Assembly (NCBI GenBank): GCA_942159475.1
Contig: OW804097.1
Coordinates: 115,890,169 to 115,954,168 of the forward strand
Source of the DNA: Sthenelais limicola
Taxonomy: Eukaryota; Annelida; Polychaeta; Phyllodocida; Sigalionidae
Direction of reading: 5' to 3'
DNA: 64,000 nucleotides
Part shown: positions 45,519 to 56,562 of the stretch, piece after piece
Position numbering within the stretch: position 1 is the stretch's first letter
Layout: each line of letters opens with the position of its first letter
Translations under genes and position numbers: made by a program
Notes under the pieces: generated by a model
What the model saw: the letters and a program-made list of their open reading frames with translations, nothing else
Database searches by the model: none
Told to the model about the DNA's origin: nothing

Positions 45519-45590
45519 GACTCCGTGGCGCAACGGTAGCGCGTCTGACTCCAGATCAGAAGGTTGCGTGTTCAAATCACGTCGGGGTCA
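45519..45590 (+). tRNA. tRNA-Trp (anticodon CCA)
   Basis: A 72-nt cloverleaf, almost identical to the animal nuclear tRNA-Trp. Its D arm is GTGGCGCAACGGTAGC, the anticodon loop CTCCAGA gives CCA, and the B box is GTTCAAATC. The acceptor stem has one T-G pair and the discriminator is A. A TTTT terminator lies at 45594-45597. It sits in the first intron of PGAM5-like copy 2, same strand. Confidence 0.96.
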
Positions 45591-45697
45591 TACTTTTCAC
45601 ATGTCACATGAGAATCCCCGCGCAATTACTGATCCCGATTCCTTCGTGCTGGCAGTTAGAAAGTTGGAAACTATTTCAAAGCATATAAATTGATTAC

Positions 45698-45907
45698 TGT
45701 AAACGTATTAATGTTTGCGCAGTATTTATTTTCGCTATTTTCGCGCACCCACCTTTGTGCGTGAAAATAAATCCTGCGCGAACGGTATAATTATTGCATA
45801 AACACAGTGTGAGACTTCCTTGTTGCGCGAATTTAAATTCACACGTAAAGGTGTCAAAGTACGTAGTGCGCGAAAAATTATCTGAGCGAAAATGAATACG
45901 TTTACAG
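45698..45907. mobile_element. CTGTAAACGTATT element, copy 2
   Basis: Same ends as the copy at 9535, flanked by TA on both sides, which fits a TA-targeting (Tc1/mariner-type) element. The interior is rich in GCGCGAA/TTCGCGC. Confidence 0.75.
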
Positions 45908-45910
45908 TAA

Positions 45911-46320
45911 TAGGGAATTTGCATGTATATTACAAATATTTGGTAACATTTTTATCAATAATTGCAAGGATAATTTCCTCAATGTTATAACTTGTGGATA
46001 TGATTTATAAAACAACAATGAATGAAGTCTTGTTTCATGGAATCCAGTAAGACATATAGCTAATTACATGAGATAATTGTTAAATATTCCATGCTGACCA
46101 AAACGTTTTTTCCATCACTTTTACACAGTACCATTAAATTAGTCCCACAATAAAATGTGAATCCAAATTAACAATGAAATAGCTTGCAATAGGGGGTTTG
46201 CATAGCTGACATTTTGAATCTTGATTCGCATATGGAATTATGGGACTAATGGTACTGTATAAAATCTATAGAAATCATGCCATGTTCAGCATGGACTATT
46301 TATCAATGCTCTATATGGGA
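45911..46320. repeat. Diverged AATAGGGGATTTGCAT element copy
   Basis: Two oppositely oriented portions (about 45911-46165 and 46190-46320) share the GGGATTTGCAT end and the CAGTACCATTA...GGGACTAAT core. Rearranged. Confidence 0.5.
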
Positions 46321-46364
46321 AAGATGGATATTGACTATAGATAGTCAATATCCATCTTTCCCAT
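46315..46364. repeat. 50-bp near-perfect palindrome
   Basis: Two exact 24-bp inverted arms (46315-46338 and 46341-46364) separated by only AG. It would extrude a cruciform. Confidence 0.9.
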
Positions 46365-46724
46365 CATGCATTTGGTTTTCATAGATCATTTATACAAGGT
46401 CTGATATTTGTGAAAACATGCAATCGTCAATAAAACAACTGATAAGTATGGATCTGCATGAATATGGGGATGAAGTCTTGATGTGATCCTTGATGTCGAG
46501 GCTACTGGATCTGGCGTCCCTTGGGGAGGCCCAGGCGTTACGTAACATGACGTAACACAACGCTAACGTTAACCTTAGTCTTGGCTGTTTGTTTCCTAAA
46601 ACTACATCTAGAAAAGGACCGCACAAGGATTGGAGAACTTGGGAGCGTTTTGCATGGTAATAGACTGTTTAGTAGGCCTAAGATAGTTTGTTATCACCCC
46701 CCCCCCCCCACCGTCCTACCTGGT

Positions 46725-46768
46725 GTCCCATACACACACCACCACCACTGGCGCCGTGTGTATGGGAC
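46725..46768. repeat. 13-bp hairpin
   Basis: GTCCCATACACAC at 46725-46737 and its inverse at 46756-46768. Confidence 0.8.
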
Positions 46769-47330
46769 GCTCTATGCCTGTGCCTGTATGCCTGTGCCTG
46801 CGGGAGTAAGCTAGGGGTAGTGTGGAGGGTGGTTGAAGCTATGTAAACAACAGGTAGAGGGTGAATGAATGTTTTCACAATAGCATTTCTGTACCATGAA
46901 CGCAGTAGTTTTTCCAGACAAAAGGGTAGCTAACTAAGTCAAGTTTCTCTCAGGCTAATTACAGGTGGCCACTTACAGGGAAACACATTAAAAATAAGGC
47001 CATAAGGACGGGTCGTTCATATATGGGGAGAGGACGCTGATTCAGGGGGCGACAGGAAGAATTTCTGATGTGGGATTCCACCCTCATAGAGGGCGGGTCA
47101 GTCGCGCCTCGTCCAGGGGGGTGTGTGGCACCAGATTAGAACTATCGTCACAATTTGATGGGAATGAAGGGATGTCTTGGGTTATTTACTTTCATAAGTA
47201 TGGAATGTTTTTGTACATTGACATTGCCCACCATCCCTCCCACCTCCCTCCTATGGCGTCTCCCGACGCCTTCCAAATCGTTTCGTCTTTTAGCTTTAAT
47301 CATCGCCGATCATGAATGCACATGATACGG

Positions 47331-47420
47331 CGATTCCCCGCTGCTATGACGTCATTACATGGGCCTCGTTCTGGGTAGGGTTCCGGTGGGGAATCCCCGC
47401 GCCTATGACGTCATTACACG
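47331..47420 (+). promoter_or_regulatory. Two direct repeats, each with a TGACGTCA (CRE) site
   Basis: GATTCCCCGC...TATGACGTCATTACA occurs twice, about 59 bp apart, with CRE palindromes at 47347-47354 and 47406-47413. The region is GC-richer than its surroundings, in intron 1 of copy 2, 0.8 kb before exon 2. Confidence 0.45.
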
Positions 47421-48197
47421 AAGTTCACCGAGTGTGGCCGAGCGTGAGCCGAGTAATGTCGGCAACGAGGAGAAACAGAGAGAAATCGGCGTAAACATGC
47501 AATGCTGGAACTCCGTAGTTATACTAGTAAGACGTTAATTTTTTGGCTGAAATGTCTCTTAAAATCCATAAGCTTGAGACTGGGACAGGTTTGAAGTGTG
47601 TGTACATATGGGAACGTAGGGATTTTTGGCAATTATTTGCAGATTTGCGTAATGGGTGTTGGCCAATGAGCTTGGGTCGAATTGCTGAGTTGAGGTTTTT
47701 ATGCATGGCATGGCCACTTGGCGACTTCTCGTCGAGTATTAAAGTTTAATATCAGTATAATATAAAGTTTAATATCAATGTATAAAAGCTAATTTAAAAT
47801 CTGGTTTTCTTACCAGAGGAATATAACTAGAAATAGGTGAAACAATTGGGGAAGAAAGCACTCGCTTGGCAAACTTGCATGGGCATGACAACGCAAACTA
47901 CTTCCATCAGTAATGTATGTGTGCTTTACCGCTTAATAAGTAAAGAACAGCTGTTGGGCCTTTGGAAGTGAACGCATGTATAACAATCTATGTTTCCGAC
48001 ATGGAGAATATAATTATCTATTATATATGTGACGTCATCATGATATGGACACTCTGGCCTTGACATCATCTGATAGCCTATAATTTCCTGTTATTAAGAA
48101 AAACCTTATTTTAAAAAATCAACTTTAAATATACATTTGTTTTCAATTTTAAAAATTATTATTACTATGATCATAATTAATAAGAGTCTTGTTTCAG

Positions 48198-48322
48198 GAG
48201 GCAGCAGAAAGCAATGGAGGATGGACTGGGCACCAAGCCTAGGACCCTGCGCAGTGTCTGGTTAGTGCGTCACGGTAACTACTACTGGCAGGGTGACAAC
48301 TATGGTCACCTCAGAGATGCAG
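48198..48322 (+). CDS. PGAM5-like copy 2, exon 2 (catalytic VRHG)
   Basis: A 125-nt exon, the same length and phase as in copy 1, between gtttcag and gtaagt. It encodes LVRHGNYYWQ, keeping the catalytic His. A 235-bp repeat starts right after the donor hexamer. Confidence 0.88.
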
Positions 48323-48328
48323 GTAAGT

Positions 48329-48563
48329 GGGTCAGATCGTCAGAAAATGTACAATTCAACTTCACCAATCTTCTCAAAAAACCCAAATTTCAGACGAAAA
48401 TAAAGTTCAAAATACAGTTCAACCTAACCAAACAGATTGCTAGAATCGATGCAATGCCAAATATACTCGAATTTACCTACTATTGACCAAATTGCAGCGT
48501 AAGTTAGCAGAATTTACTTAATGTATACAGTTGCCAATTGTACATTTTCAGAAAATCCGACCC
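48329..48563 (-). mobile_element. MITE-A copy abutting the exon 2 donor of copy 2
   Basis: 235 bp with both ends. It begins directly after GTAAGT of the exon 2 splice donor. Confidence 0.9.
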
Positions 48564-48601
48564 ATGTCAAGGCTCGGCATGGTCAGGCAACTTAGACATA
48601 T

Positions 48602-48840
48602 GGATCAGATTTTCAGAAAATGTACAATTGTCAGCTCTACAAATTTGCTAACTTCTGGCAACGTAGAGTGGAATATTTCAAATGCTATGCATATCCAAGT
48701 ACCTTTGGCATTGTGGTGATTAACTGTATCCCTTTCTTTGTTTTAAACTGTAATAATATTTTGAACGGAATTTTTCTAGATTGGTATTATTTGAGAGGAT
48801 TGGGCAAGGTAAATTGCACATTTTCAGAAAATTTGACCGA
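48602..48840 (+). mobile_element. MITE-A copy (subfamily 3)
   Basis: Both ends recognisable; diverged core shared with 41600. Confidence 0.8.
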
Positions 48841-48841
48841 T

Positions 48842-48945
48842 ATGTGATGTGTTGCAGAAAAATTAGTCGTCGCAAGAAATGGATTTTGATATAATCATAT
48901 TTGTCAAAATGAGGTCAAGGCAATACCTAAGGACATAAGTACTTG
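48842..48945. repeat. TGTGATGTGTT-family fragment
   Basis: TGTGATGTGTTGCAGAAAAA and the following TGGATTTTGATATAATCAT. Confidence 0.6.
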
Positions 48946-49769
48946 TATATCTTTTTATATGTTTCATACATTTTTTAAGGTTTCCCCCTTAACCTTAACC
49001 TTATATAGGTTCCACTTTTTTGCCTGCTGTAGCAACGTCAGCGTTCAGGGTATAAATAGAAAACACCACTCAGCATTCTGTCACCTAAATTTTAGATGCA
49101 TTCGCGTACAAACCGCAGGGATTTTACGCTCCCGCAAATTGATAAAAATCTACTCGAAATACACTGCCAAGATGTTTAAATTAAGAGCGGGCATGATTTT
49201 CTACCCCCAAATATGTAGTTTCATCAACACTTGTATTTAAATAAGGAACATAATATTATGGGAATACTTTAGGCCTACTGTTAGACCTTCAAAATTTCTT
49301 GTAGGGCTGGGAAATGCATAAAAGTCATATTGCGTTGTAGCCGGCATATCGCAGGAAAATTACGCTCCTGCGAGAGAATAAAAAAAATTGTATTTCTACT
49401 CAATGGCTTAAATTCTGAAAGAGCATGCTTTTCTACTCCATTGAATTTAATTTTATCATCATTTTGTATTTAAATAAGGAAGATATGAGGGAAACTATAC
49501 TGTTACATAAGTAACAATAGTTTGACAAATTTTCAGCGAGATTGACAGTTCAGGTGAAATTACATCCTGACAGGATAGCTAGAAGTGGAGAGAGAAACAC
49601 TCAAAATAAAATATCAAAATAAAGTAAGGAAGAACAGCCCTTCCTTCCAGGTACTTATTTTCATCAGTATTGGTCCAATAAAGAAGATCAGAGGGAAAGT
49701 AGGCTACGTTAGGCCTAGACATTCTAGGGAGGGGTGTTTAGTTGCTAAGGGAATTCAGGGGATTCAGGG

Positions 49770-49815
49770 AATATTTTGTGACTTATGACTCATTTTCCTA
49801 AAACGTATCACATAT
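49770..49815. repeat. TGTGATGTGTT-family end before exon 3 of copy 2
   Basis: TTTTGTGACTTATGACTCAT and TTTCCTAAAACGTATCACAT, immediately before the acceptor. Confidence 0.65.
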
Positions 49816-49827
49816 TACATATTTCAG

Positions 49828-50039
49828 GCAAGAAGCAGTCGGAATTGCTTGGGAAGAGACTGCAAGCGACAGGGTTACACTTTGAAAGGTTTGTCGCATC
49901 GAGCAAACCGCGCACTATGGAGACAGCAAAGATCCTGCTCCAGTACATCCCTAAAGTAGCTGTAGAGAGCACATTTGAACTGGCAGAGGGGCAGCCTGTC
50001 CGCCCTGAACCACCCATCCCAGGCCAGCCTAAAGACAAG
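49828..50039 (+). CDS. PGAM5-like copy 2, fused exon 3+4
   Basis: 212 nt, exactly the sum of copy 1 exons 3 (128) and 4 (84). The acceptor is atttcag and the donor is the weak gtcatt. It encodes KKQSELLGKRLQATG, the TMETAKI segment and the EGQPVRPEP loop with no break at the exon 3/4 point of copy 1. Confidence 0.88.
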
Positions 50040-50075
50040 GTCATTTATTCTTGTTTGTGTCACATTTGTATTACA

Positions 50076-50285
50076 AGAAAATGAGCCACAAGTCGCAAAA
50101 AAATGGATTTTGAAATGATGAGATCAAGCAGATTATAATGATGGTAAACATTAGGACAGCTAATAAGAATTTCTATATTATATTAAGTTCCACATTTTTA
50201 TTTTGGAAAAAAAGTTTGCAACATTTTTTGTGGAAAGGTACTAGTAAAGTAGCTAAACATACTATATATCATGACCTGCATGGTC
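50076..50285. repeat. TGTGATGTGTT-family fragment after exon 3+4 of copy 2
   Basis: AAGAAAATGAGCCACAAGTC onward, cut by a MITE-A piece at 50286. Confidence 0.65.
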
Positions 50286-50464
50286 AAATTTCAGACTAAA
50301 ATAAAGTTCAAAATATAGTTCAACCTAACCAAACAGATTGCTAGAATCACTGCAATGCCAAATGTACTCAGAGTTACCTTGTATTGACCAAATTGCAGCC
50401 TAATTTAGCGGAATTTATTAAGTATATACAGCAGCCAATTGTACATCTTCTGAAAATCTGACCC
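50286..50464 (-). repeat. MITE-A partial copy
   Basis: The opening end is missing at the junction with a TGTGATGTGTT-family piece; the right end is intact. Confidence 0.75.
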
Positions 50465-50889
50465 ATATGCAGGGAGTTATCACTTACTTGACAGGGGCGT
50501 CGCTGGCAATTTCTAAGTGTGGGGGGGGGGACATATTTGGGTATCATGGACCTTTTTCCCATATTCATGTATGAAGTGTACAACAACATCAATCATTTTT
50601 CAAGTCTAAAATTAGTTCAAAGATGCCATTATCTCATGTAAAACAATGTGGATTATAATGATGTCAGTTCATTTTCTTTGATTAATCATTTCAAGACATT
50701 CAAGTTTATTGTTACAAATCACTAACTAGAATCAGAAAGAGGTACAACAATCATTAAATATACATCATAGAAGTATGAGAAAATTTCAAAACATATCTGA
50801 CCTATGATATAAGAAATTTTATTAATGCAAGGAAAGGTACATAATAGTAGGTTTGAAAACAGGCTCTCACAATTCGCCTATCCTTTATT

Positions 50890-51200
50890 ATCTCATGTAT
50901 TGACCCCAGACGGCGTGGGCGGTCAGAAAAGGATGCCAGGGTTGATATAACACTGCCGTAGCGTTTGCATACCAAGTATGTATACCATCGGTAAACATTA
51001 TAAGTGAAGGCCATCTTATTAAAAGCAGCTTAATCATTGAGAAAAACATTCACATCAAGTTAATACGAAGACAAAATGATTCCCAAGATGGAATTTTCAT
51101 AGATCAAGCCCATAGAGATTGGCCTGGCTGCGGTGCGATGTGTTGACTTAAATGGCAAAGGTACAGAACAAAACTGTTGATACGCATTATAGTAGGTGGC
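50890..51200 (+). repeat. Inverted partner of 25440-25745
   Basis: About 300 bp similar to the reverse complement of 25440-25745; the frame is broken by stops at its 5' part. Confidence 0.55.
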
Positions 51201-52366
51201 GCTCTGGGCATTACAGGATAGGCAAATTGTTTAAGTTTTTTTAAGTTCTCATGTATTATACCGTTCTCTAATTTTTAATAACAATTCAGTTATTATTGAC
51301 CAAACTATAATGAGAAAAATTGGTCTTGTATTTCATATTTTTTTTAGGAATTTTATTACTTCTATCAAAAATAACTTCACAGAGTTGATATGCATAAAAT
51401 CTGTATGCCTGACTGACAGTGGACAATTTGTATTATGGATAATAAAGGTATAAACAGACTGTTCAGCAGAAAAAATAGGAATTATAACATTTCATTTAAA
51501 CTTTGCCTCATGAAAGAACATGGTTAAGTGAATCCAAAAAGCAAATAAAAACAATTTGTCACCGGGTTAGTTTTCATTTCAGGGAGCTCTGAAATGAATT
51601 ACCATTCACAGTAGGATTCTATGGGAAAAGGACAATTTTTTCCATCTTTCCAGTATAAAAGTAAATGGAATTTAACTTTTTATAACCATATTGCTTTACA
51701 AGCAAAAAAAGGAGGGGTTGGGGTCACCAGCTTTTTTTTTTAAAAAAAAACATCATCGGCTGAATTTTCATTATGATGAGCTAAAAACCGGAGGATTGAT
51801 AATTTTGTATTAACGATTTTCAGGACTAAATAATATTTTTCAAAATATATTAATAACCTGTTCGTTCATGCATGAGGGCAAACTGATAGCTATGATTGCT
51901 ATGTTTTGAAGAATTTGCAAAAGAAATATGGGATTCATCCCTCTGAAATCTTGGAAAAAGGGAGGAAATATCCATTTTCTTTACAAACTTCAAAAGTAAC
52001 CATTGGTGGTCCCTAAGATGAAAAAGAAAATTGTGACGAAAACTATTTCTTTTCTTTTTTTTCACCCAATTATGTTCTTTTTCAAGACAAAGTTTGAAAC
52101 AAATATTGTGAATTCTAACTGTCCGTGCATGAAAACATTTTGATATAAAATATTCTCATGTCTAAATGTTAGAAATCCATTTAAAACAATAATGAAATGT
52201 AATTTTAAGGGAACAAGCAGGGAACTTGCACATGGAAATTATTTACTCTTTTATAAACAGGACCAAAATAGTAACTAACACAACAACACAACATACCTCA
52301 ATGATACAGTACAATAACACTTATTTTTCTACCTTTGAAAAGGGACTGGCATATGAGAATTATTAT

Positions 52367-52459
52367 CTGTACACTTGTTATTGACCGAGGGAGCGCGGGA
52401 AGTTAGAGGGCGTTAGCCCGAGATCTTCTGTGCTCCTGAGGTCACTAACAAGTGTACAG
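52367..52459. repeat. 14-bp hairpin around a GC-rich core
   Basis: CTGTACACTTGTTA (52367-52380) and its exact inverse (52446-52459). Confidence 0.85.
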
Positions 52460-52674
52460 ACTTCACCCGAGCTTTGTTCCATATTTATTACACCCCATTA
52501 ATAAATAAAAAATATTAATAATTAAAAATAAAAGAAGTAATTTACATTTTGGGCGGACCTACTTGTTGTATGTCCCCAGGGTGACATAACTCACATGTTA
52601 TGCACCACTTTGACCAAGTGTGACATACAATGCTGAAGGTATAGGAAGCAACAGCACAGGGGTGTAATAAAGCT

Positions 52675-52812
52675 GGTGTCGCATTGATTTAAAGTTCAGC
52701 TCTGTGATGTTAAACTGTATTTCTAAGCTTCTTTTCGTCTTAAATGGGGGTTATTTGAGGGTAAAGATGATTGGTGAAGGCGATTGGTGAAGGCAATTTT
52801 CTGAAAATCTAA
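52675..52812 (+). repeat. MITE-A partial copy (subfamily 2)
   Basis: The right half, with a short GATTGGTGAAGGC duplication. Confidence 0.65.
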
Positions 52813-52926
52813 CACCTTATCCTAGACTGAAGCAATATGGTACCTGAGTTTGTAATTAAGAATTATTCACAGCGGATTGACGTGTGGACACTGTAAAGTT
52901 CAGATCGCAGCCATACAATTCCCTGG

Positions 52927-53345
52927 GTGCCTAACAGTCACTTACAGTCACTGATTGCATTCTTGTGTTACCAAAGTCAGATTGTCATAACTACTGCTAG
53001 TAAAGGGACATCCTCACCTTCTTCCTGTTAAAAGTTTAAATTGCCTAGTCATTCCAGACCCATCTAAATGTCATACAGATATTATGAATACAGAATATTA
53101 AATGATTCTGGAATTGTTCATCCAGGTGTAAAATTTCATCTCTCAAAGTATCCCTGACAGTCACTTACAGTCACTGATTGCATTCTTGTCTCACTTGTCA
53201 TTCCAGACCCATTGAAACGTCATACAGATAGAATATCAGATAGAAAGTTTGACACTACAACCACCTTTTTAAACTTTGGGAAAGCTTTTGATAGAAAGTC
53301 TGACACTGTAATCAGTTTCTCAAACTTTGGGAAAACTTTTGAAAG
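52927..53345 (+). repeat. Local direct duplications
   Basis: CAGTCACTTACAGTCACTGA (about 52935 and 53157), CATTCCAGACCCAT (about 53049 and 53201), and two roughly 65-bp units with AAACTTTGGGAAA at 53240-53345. Confidence 0.75.
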
Positions 53346-53382
53346 AGGAAATGGGTCATATTCCTCCTTCAATGCATCTAAG

Positions 53383-53605
53383 GGGTCAGACTGTCAGAAA
53401 ATGTACAATTTGCAGCTGTATGCATTTAGTAAATTCTGCAAAGCTAGGCTGCAATTTGGTTAATACTAGGTAAATTCGAGTAGGATTGCATTGATTCTAG
53501 CAATCTGTTTGGTTAGGTTGAACTGTATTTTGAACTTAATTGTTATTTGAAATTAGGATCGTTTGAGAGCCAACTTTAAATGTACATTTTCTGAAAGTCT
53601 GACCC
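53383..53605 (+). mobile_element. MITE-A copy
   Basis: Both inverted ends, about 12 bp shorter in the core. Confidence 0.85.
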
Positions 53606-54389
53606 ATATGTAAAGCTAGATAGGAGGGTGAAGAAGAAATCTAATTGCACAATTGGGACGTGTTACAGGGAGTCAGAAGTCGCAAACAAGGATATTTTCT
53701 AAAATGTTTATTTCATAGGATCACTTCTTTGGAATTTGAATTTTGAATGTGAGTTCTGAATTTTGGGGACTTTATCACTTATAGTTGCCTGGTTAATAGG
53801 GTTATTTGTTTTAGTAACACTAAAGCATCCTTAAAATGTGTATTTGCAATGAGGTTTTCTGATGCAAATGAAACATACATCTTTTAGATTAAAATACAAT
53901 TCTACAGCCTTTTGTACTTTGTAGCTGACTGGATATTAGAAGGCTATAGAATGAACATTATTCACAGGGCCTTGGACCTTATTTTGGGAGTAATTTTTTT
54001 AGAGCCTCTGGCTTGGACCTTTTTAAGCTCCCACCAAAAGTGGGGGGGGGGACATGTCCCCCCCGTCCCCCCCGGCAGCGACGCCCCTGCTTGTGTCTGA
54101 TAATTATTGTTACAGAATAACATTAGAGGCATTAATTTGCAGATAATGAGAAGGCAACATCTATTACTATTCATGTGATTAGCACAAAAGCGTTTGTCTT
54201 CAAGTATTGGACTTTTTTCCATATTCATAAACACTGCCTCGTTTAGCATCAAAAAAGGGATATCAATTCCCTTGACTAGGAGGTTCAGTGGTACCTTCTG
54301 CTTTTTTTGTAATGCAGGAAACCTTTTGGTAGTCACAAGTTCTATGAAAGAAAAACCAGAACAAAATCTTAGTTTTGCTGTCATAATAT

Positions 54390-54530
54390 TGAATTGAATT
54401 GAATTGAAAAATCTTTTATTTGTCATAAGTATCATAAACAGGTACAATTTGAATGGAAAAATGACAAATTGGTCGACAGACTTCTGGGATAGTCCCAGTT
54501 CTTCCAGTCGTTTTTCCCACCTGAAAAAGA
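54390..54530 (-). repeat. Retroposon 3' end with TTGAA tail
   Basis: Four TTGAA units then AAAAATCTTTTATTTGTCAT, with GTTCTTCCAG in common with 16565. Confidence 0.55.
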
Positions 54531-54539
54531 TTATCTCTA

Positions 54540-54840
54540 TCTAAACTTTTCATGTTTCATTGTCCATCGAATCACTTCTGTTACTCTCTCCTCTTCTGTT
54601 TTACAGACTTCCAACCTTTGCTCTGTCTCCTCTGTCTCTCAGACATTTTGTGGTGTCTGTCTCTCTTCTCTCTCTCAACCTCTGAATCTTCTTTCTTTTT
54701 CCCTGTCTCTGTTCCTCTCTATATCCCCCCCCCCTCTTTTTCTCACCCTTTCTTTTCCTCTGTATCCCACCGTCCACCTCACTCTTTGTCTCAGTGTCTC
54801 CCCCTCACTATGTCCCTCTCTTTCCTCTCTAATCTCCTCT
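54540..54840. repeat. Pyrimidine-rich tract in copy 2 intron before exon 5
   Basis: C/T-rich plus strand, at the corresponding place to 20566-21110 but separated from exon 5 by a MITE-A copy. Confidence 0.8.
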
Positions 54841-54845
54841 CTTAT

Positions 54846-55080
54846 GGGTCAGATTTTCAGAAATTGTACAATTGCCAGCTGTACACAATTAGTAAATTCT
54901 GCTAAATTAGGGTGAAAAATGATGAACACTGGGTATATCTGAGTATATTTGGTATCGCATTGATTTAAAGTATTAGTTCTGTTATGGTAAACTGCATTTT
55001 GAAGCTCATTTCTGTCTTAAATGGGGGTTATTTGAGAGGATTGGTGTAGACGAATTGTACATTTTCTGAAAATCTGACCC
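54846..55080 (+). mobile_element. MITE-A copy (subfamily 2), TTAT duplication
   Basis: 235 bp with both ends and TTAT on both flanks, upstream of exon 5 of copy 2. Confidence 0.9.
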
Positions 55081-55196
55081 TTATCCTGTATCTTACCCTT
55101 ATCTGTATGCCCACATTGCCACTTCTTCCATCCCTCATCTCCTACTCAGTTCCCCAATACCTCTATTTAACCTGTGCCTTTTTGTGTGTTTAACAG

Positions 55197-55333
55197 GACT
55201 TTACTGTTGAAGGGACGCGACTAGAGAAAGCATTCCAGAAGTACATGCATAGACCGGATGTCAACCAAACGTCGGCAGTTGTGAATGAACTCTTTGTGAC
55301 ACATGCAAACGTCATAGCTTACTTTGCCCTTAG
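55197..55333 (+). CDS. PGAM5-like copy 2, exon 5 (second catalytic His)
   Basis: A 137-nt exon, equal to copy 1, between taacag and gtgaga. It encodes RLEKAFQKYMHRP and VTHANVIAYFALR with the second catalytic His. Confidence 0.9.
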
Positions 55334-55487
55334 GTGAGACATAAGTGATAATAGGGGTAGGTTTATTATAAGAATTAAGGCAATTGTCAGAGATGGAGGC
55401 CATTAATCTGTTTAGTCTATTTTGGGACAATGTTAATCCTCTCTAACCAGTAAACAATGTCTCTTGATTAGGAAAATGTTCTCCCAG

Positions 55488-56025
55488 GGCTTTGTTGCAC
55501 AACGCTGCTCGTAGCCTATTATTTGCTGTTCGTTCGTACAGTGTATCAATACCTTGCTCGTTCCTTAATCTTTCCCAATCATGTTCGTTCTTTGGCAAAC
55601 CTACGAGAATCTGTTGCACACGAATTAGTTGTGCAACAGATTCTCGTCAGTACCCCCAAAGAACGAGCACAGATGAACACAATTAGGCAATTAATAAAAT
55701 CCACTAGCAATAGAGAGTGGGTGAGTGGGCTAGCACCGTTTTCAACTGACTAATTTGGGCTAGAGTTTGGGAAAAGACCCAAGATAATGATGTCATAACA
55801 AGGGATTCCTCTGGTTTATACAGGGTCCCAGGTCGCCAATACCGTATTCCATGTATAAGTAGGAGCAAGAGCGTGCAACTTGAGAACGTGCACAAGTGTG
55901 TAGAGTTAGGAGGGGTGCTTGTGCAACAGAGCCTGATCGTCTCTAATCCTGGTCGTTCTTAACCAAAGATCTACCACAATTTAATTCCTAGGCTGCACGT
56001 TCGTGGACATTGTGCAACAAAGCCC
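55488..56025. mobile_element. Foldback element with nested palindrome
   Basis: GGGCTTTGTTGCACAA at the left and its inverse at the right. Inside, a perfect 17-bp arm pair (55604-55620, 55630-55646) within a longer imperfect hairpin 55584-55672. It starts about 155 nt after exon 5 of copy 2. Confidence 0.75.
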
Positions 56026-56304
56026 AGGGCAGTTATAGTTCTTTCAGGGTATTATTATGGGTGGGCGTTTATTTTCCATCAACAGCCGAAGCCACAAAAT
56101 TCAAGGGAATTACTAGCAAGTGACTAATAAGTGACTAGTAACTGAATATTTATTGGACTTGATTGCTATGCTTGTCCAATAAATATTCAATTACTAGCAC
56201 CTCATTCCATTCTCTCTATATAATGTCCTCCCAGGGCACTTATAGTTCAATCACAAGCCTACCGACAACCTGATATTGTCGTAAGCGAAACAGCCCCAGC
56301 TACC

Positions 56305-56368
56305 ACCCCCAGTCCCCAGTTCCAAGTCCCCAGTTCCCAGTCCCCAGTCCCCAGTCCCCAGCCCCGGG
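56305..56368. repeat. (CCCCAGT)n short array
   Basis: About eight units of 7-8 bp. The minus strand is G-rich and could form a quadruplex. Confidence 0.85.
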
Positions 56369-56562
56369 AACTGCAGAAGTAGAAGAATGGAGCTGTGTAT
56401 GAGAGACTTAGCCCTGGTAAAACACAGGTGAGGCAGAAAGTCCCTTGTAAAATGACAAAAATGCAAAAAAATAAAAAAAGATGAGTAATTTTCCAGACAA
56501 AAAACTGTTCTGCTATAGATTAAATGGACCATAGTACATTGTCACCTATATCTATGGGAGAA

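Larger units (their letters stand above)
50492..54089. mobile_element. Possible hAT-type element (CAGGGGCGTCGCTG ends)
   Basis: CAGGGGCGTCGCTG at 50492 and its inverse ending 54089, each followed inward by a G-run and GGGGACAT. The CAGGGGCG end is typical of hAT elements. The flanks do not show a clear 8-bp duplication and no transposase is visible, so two separate fragments remain possible. Confidence 0.45.

Noticed and set aside
47543..47749. 68-codon plus-strand frame near the CRE repeats as an alternative first exon of copy 2
   Set aside because: No in-phase donor leading to exon 2 was seen and no similarity to PGAM5; speculative.
53962..54447. 161-codon minus-strand frame
   Set aside because: Its C-terminal part is the translated CAGGGGCG transposon end and its N-terminal part overlaps a retroposon tail; no domain seen.
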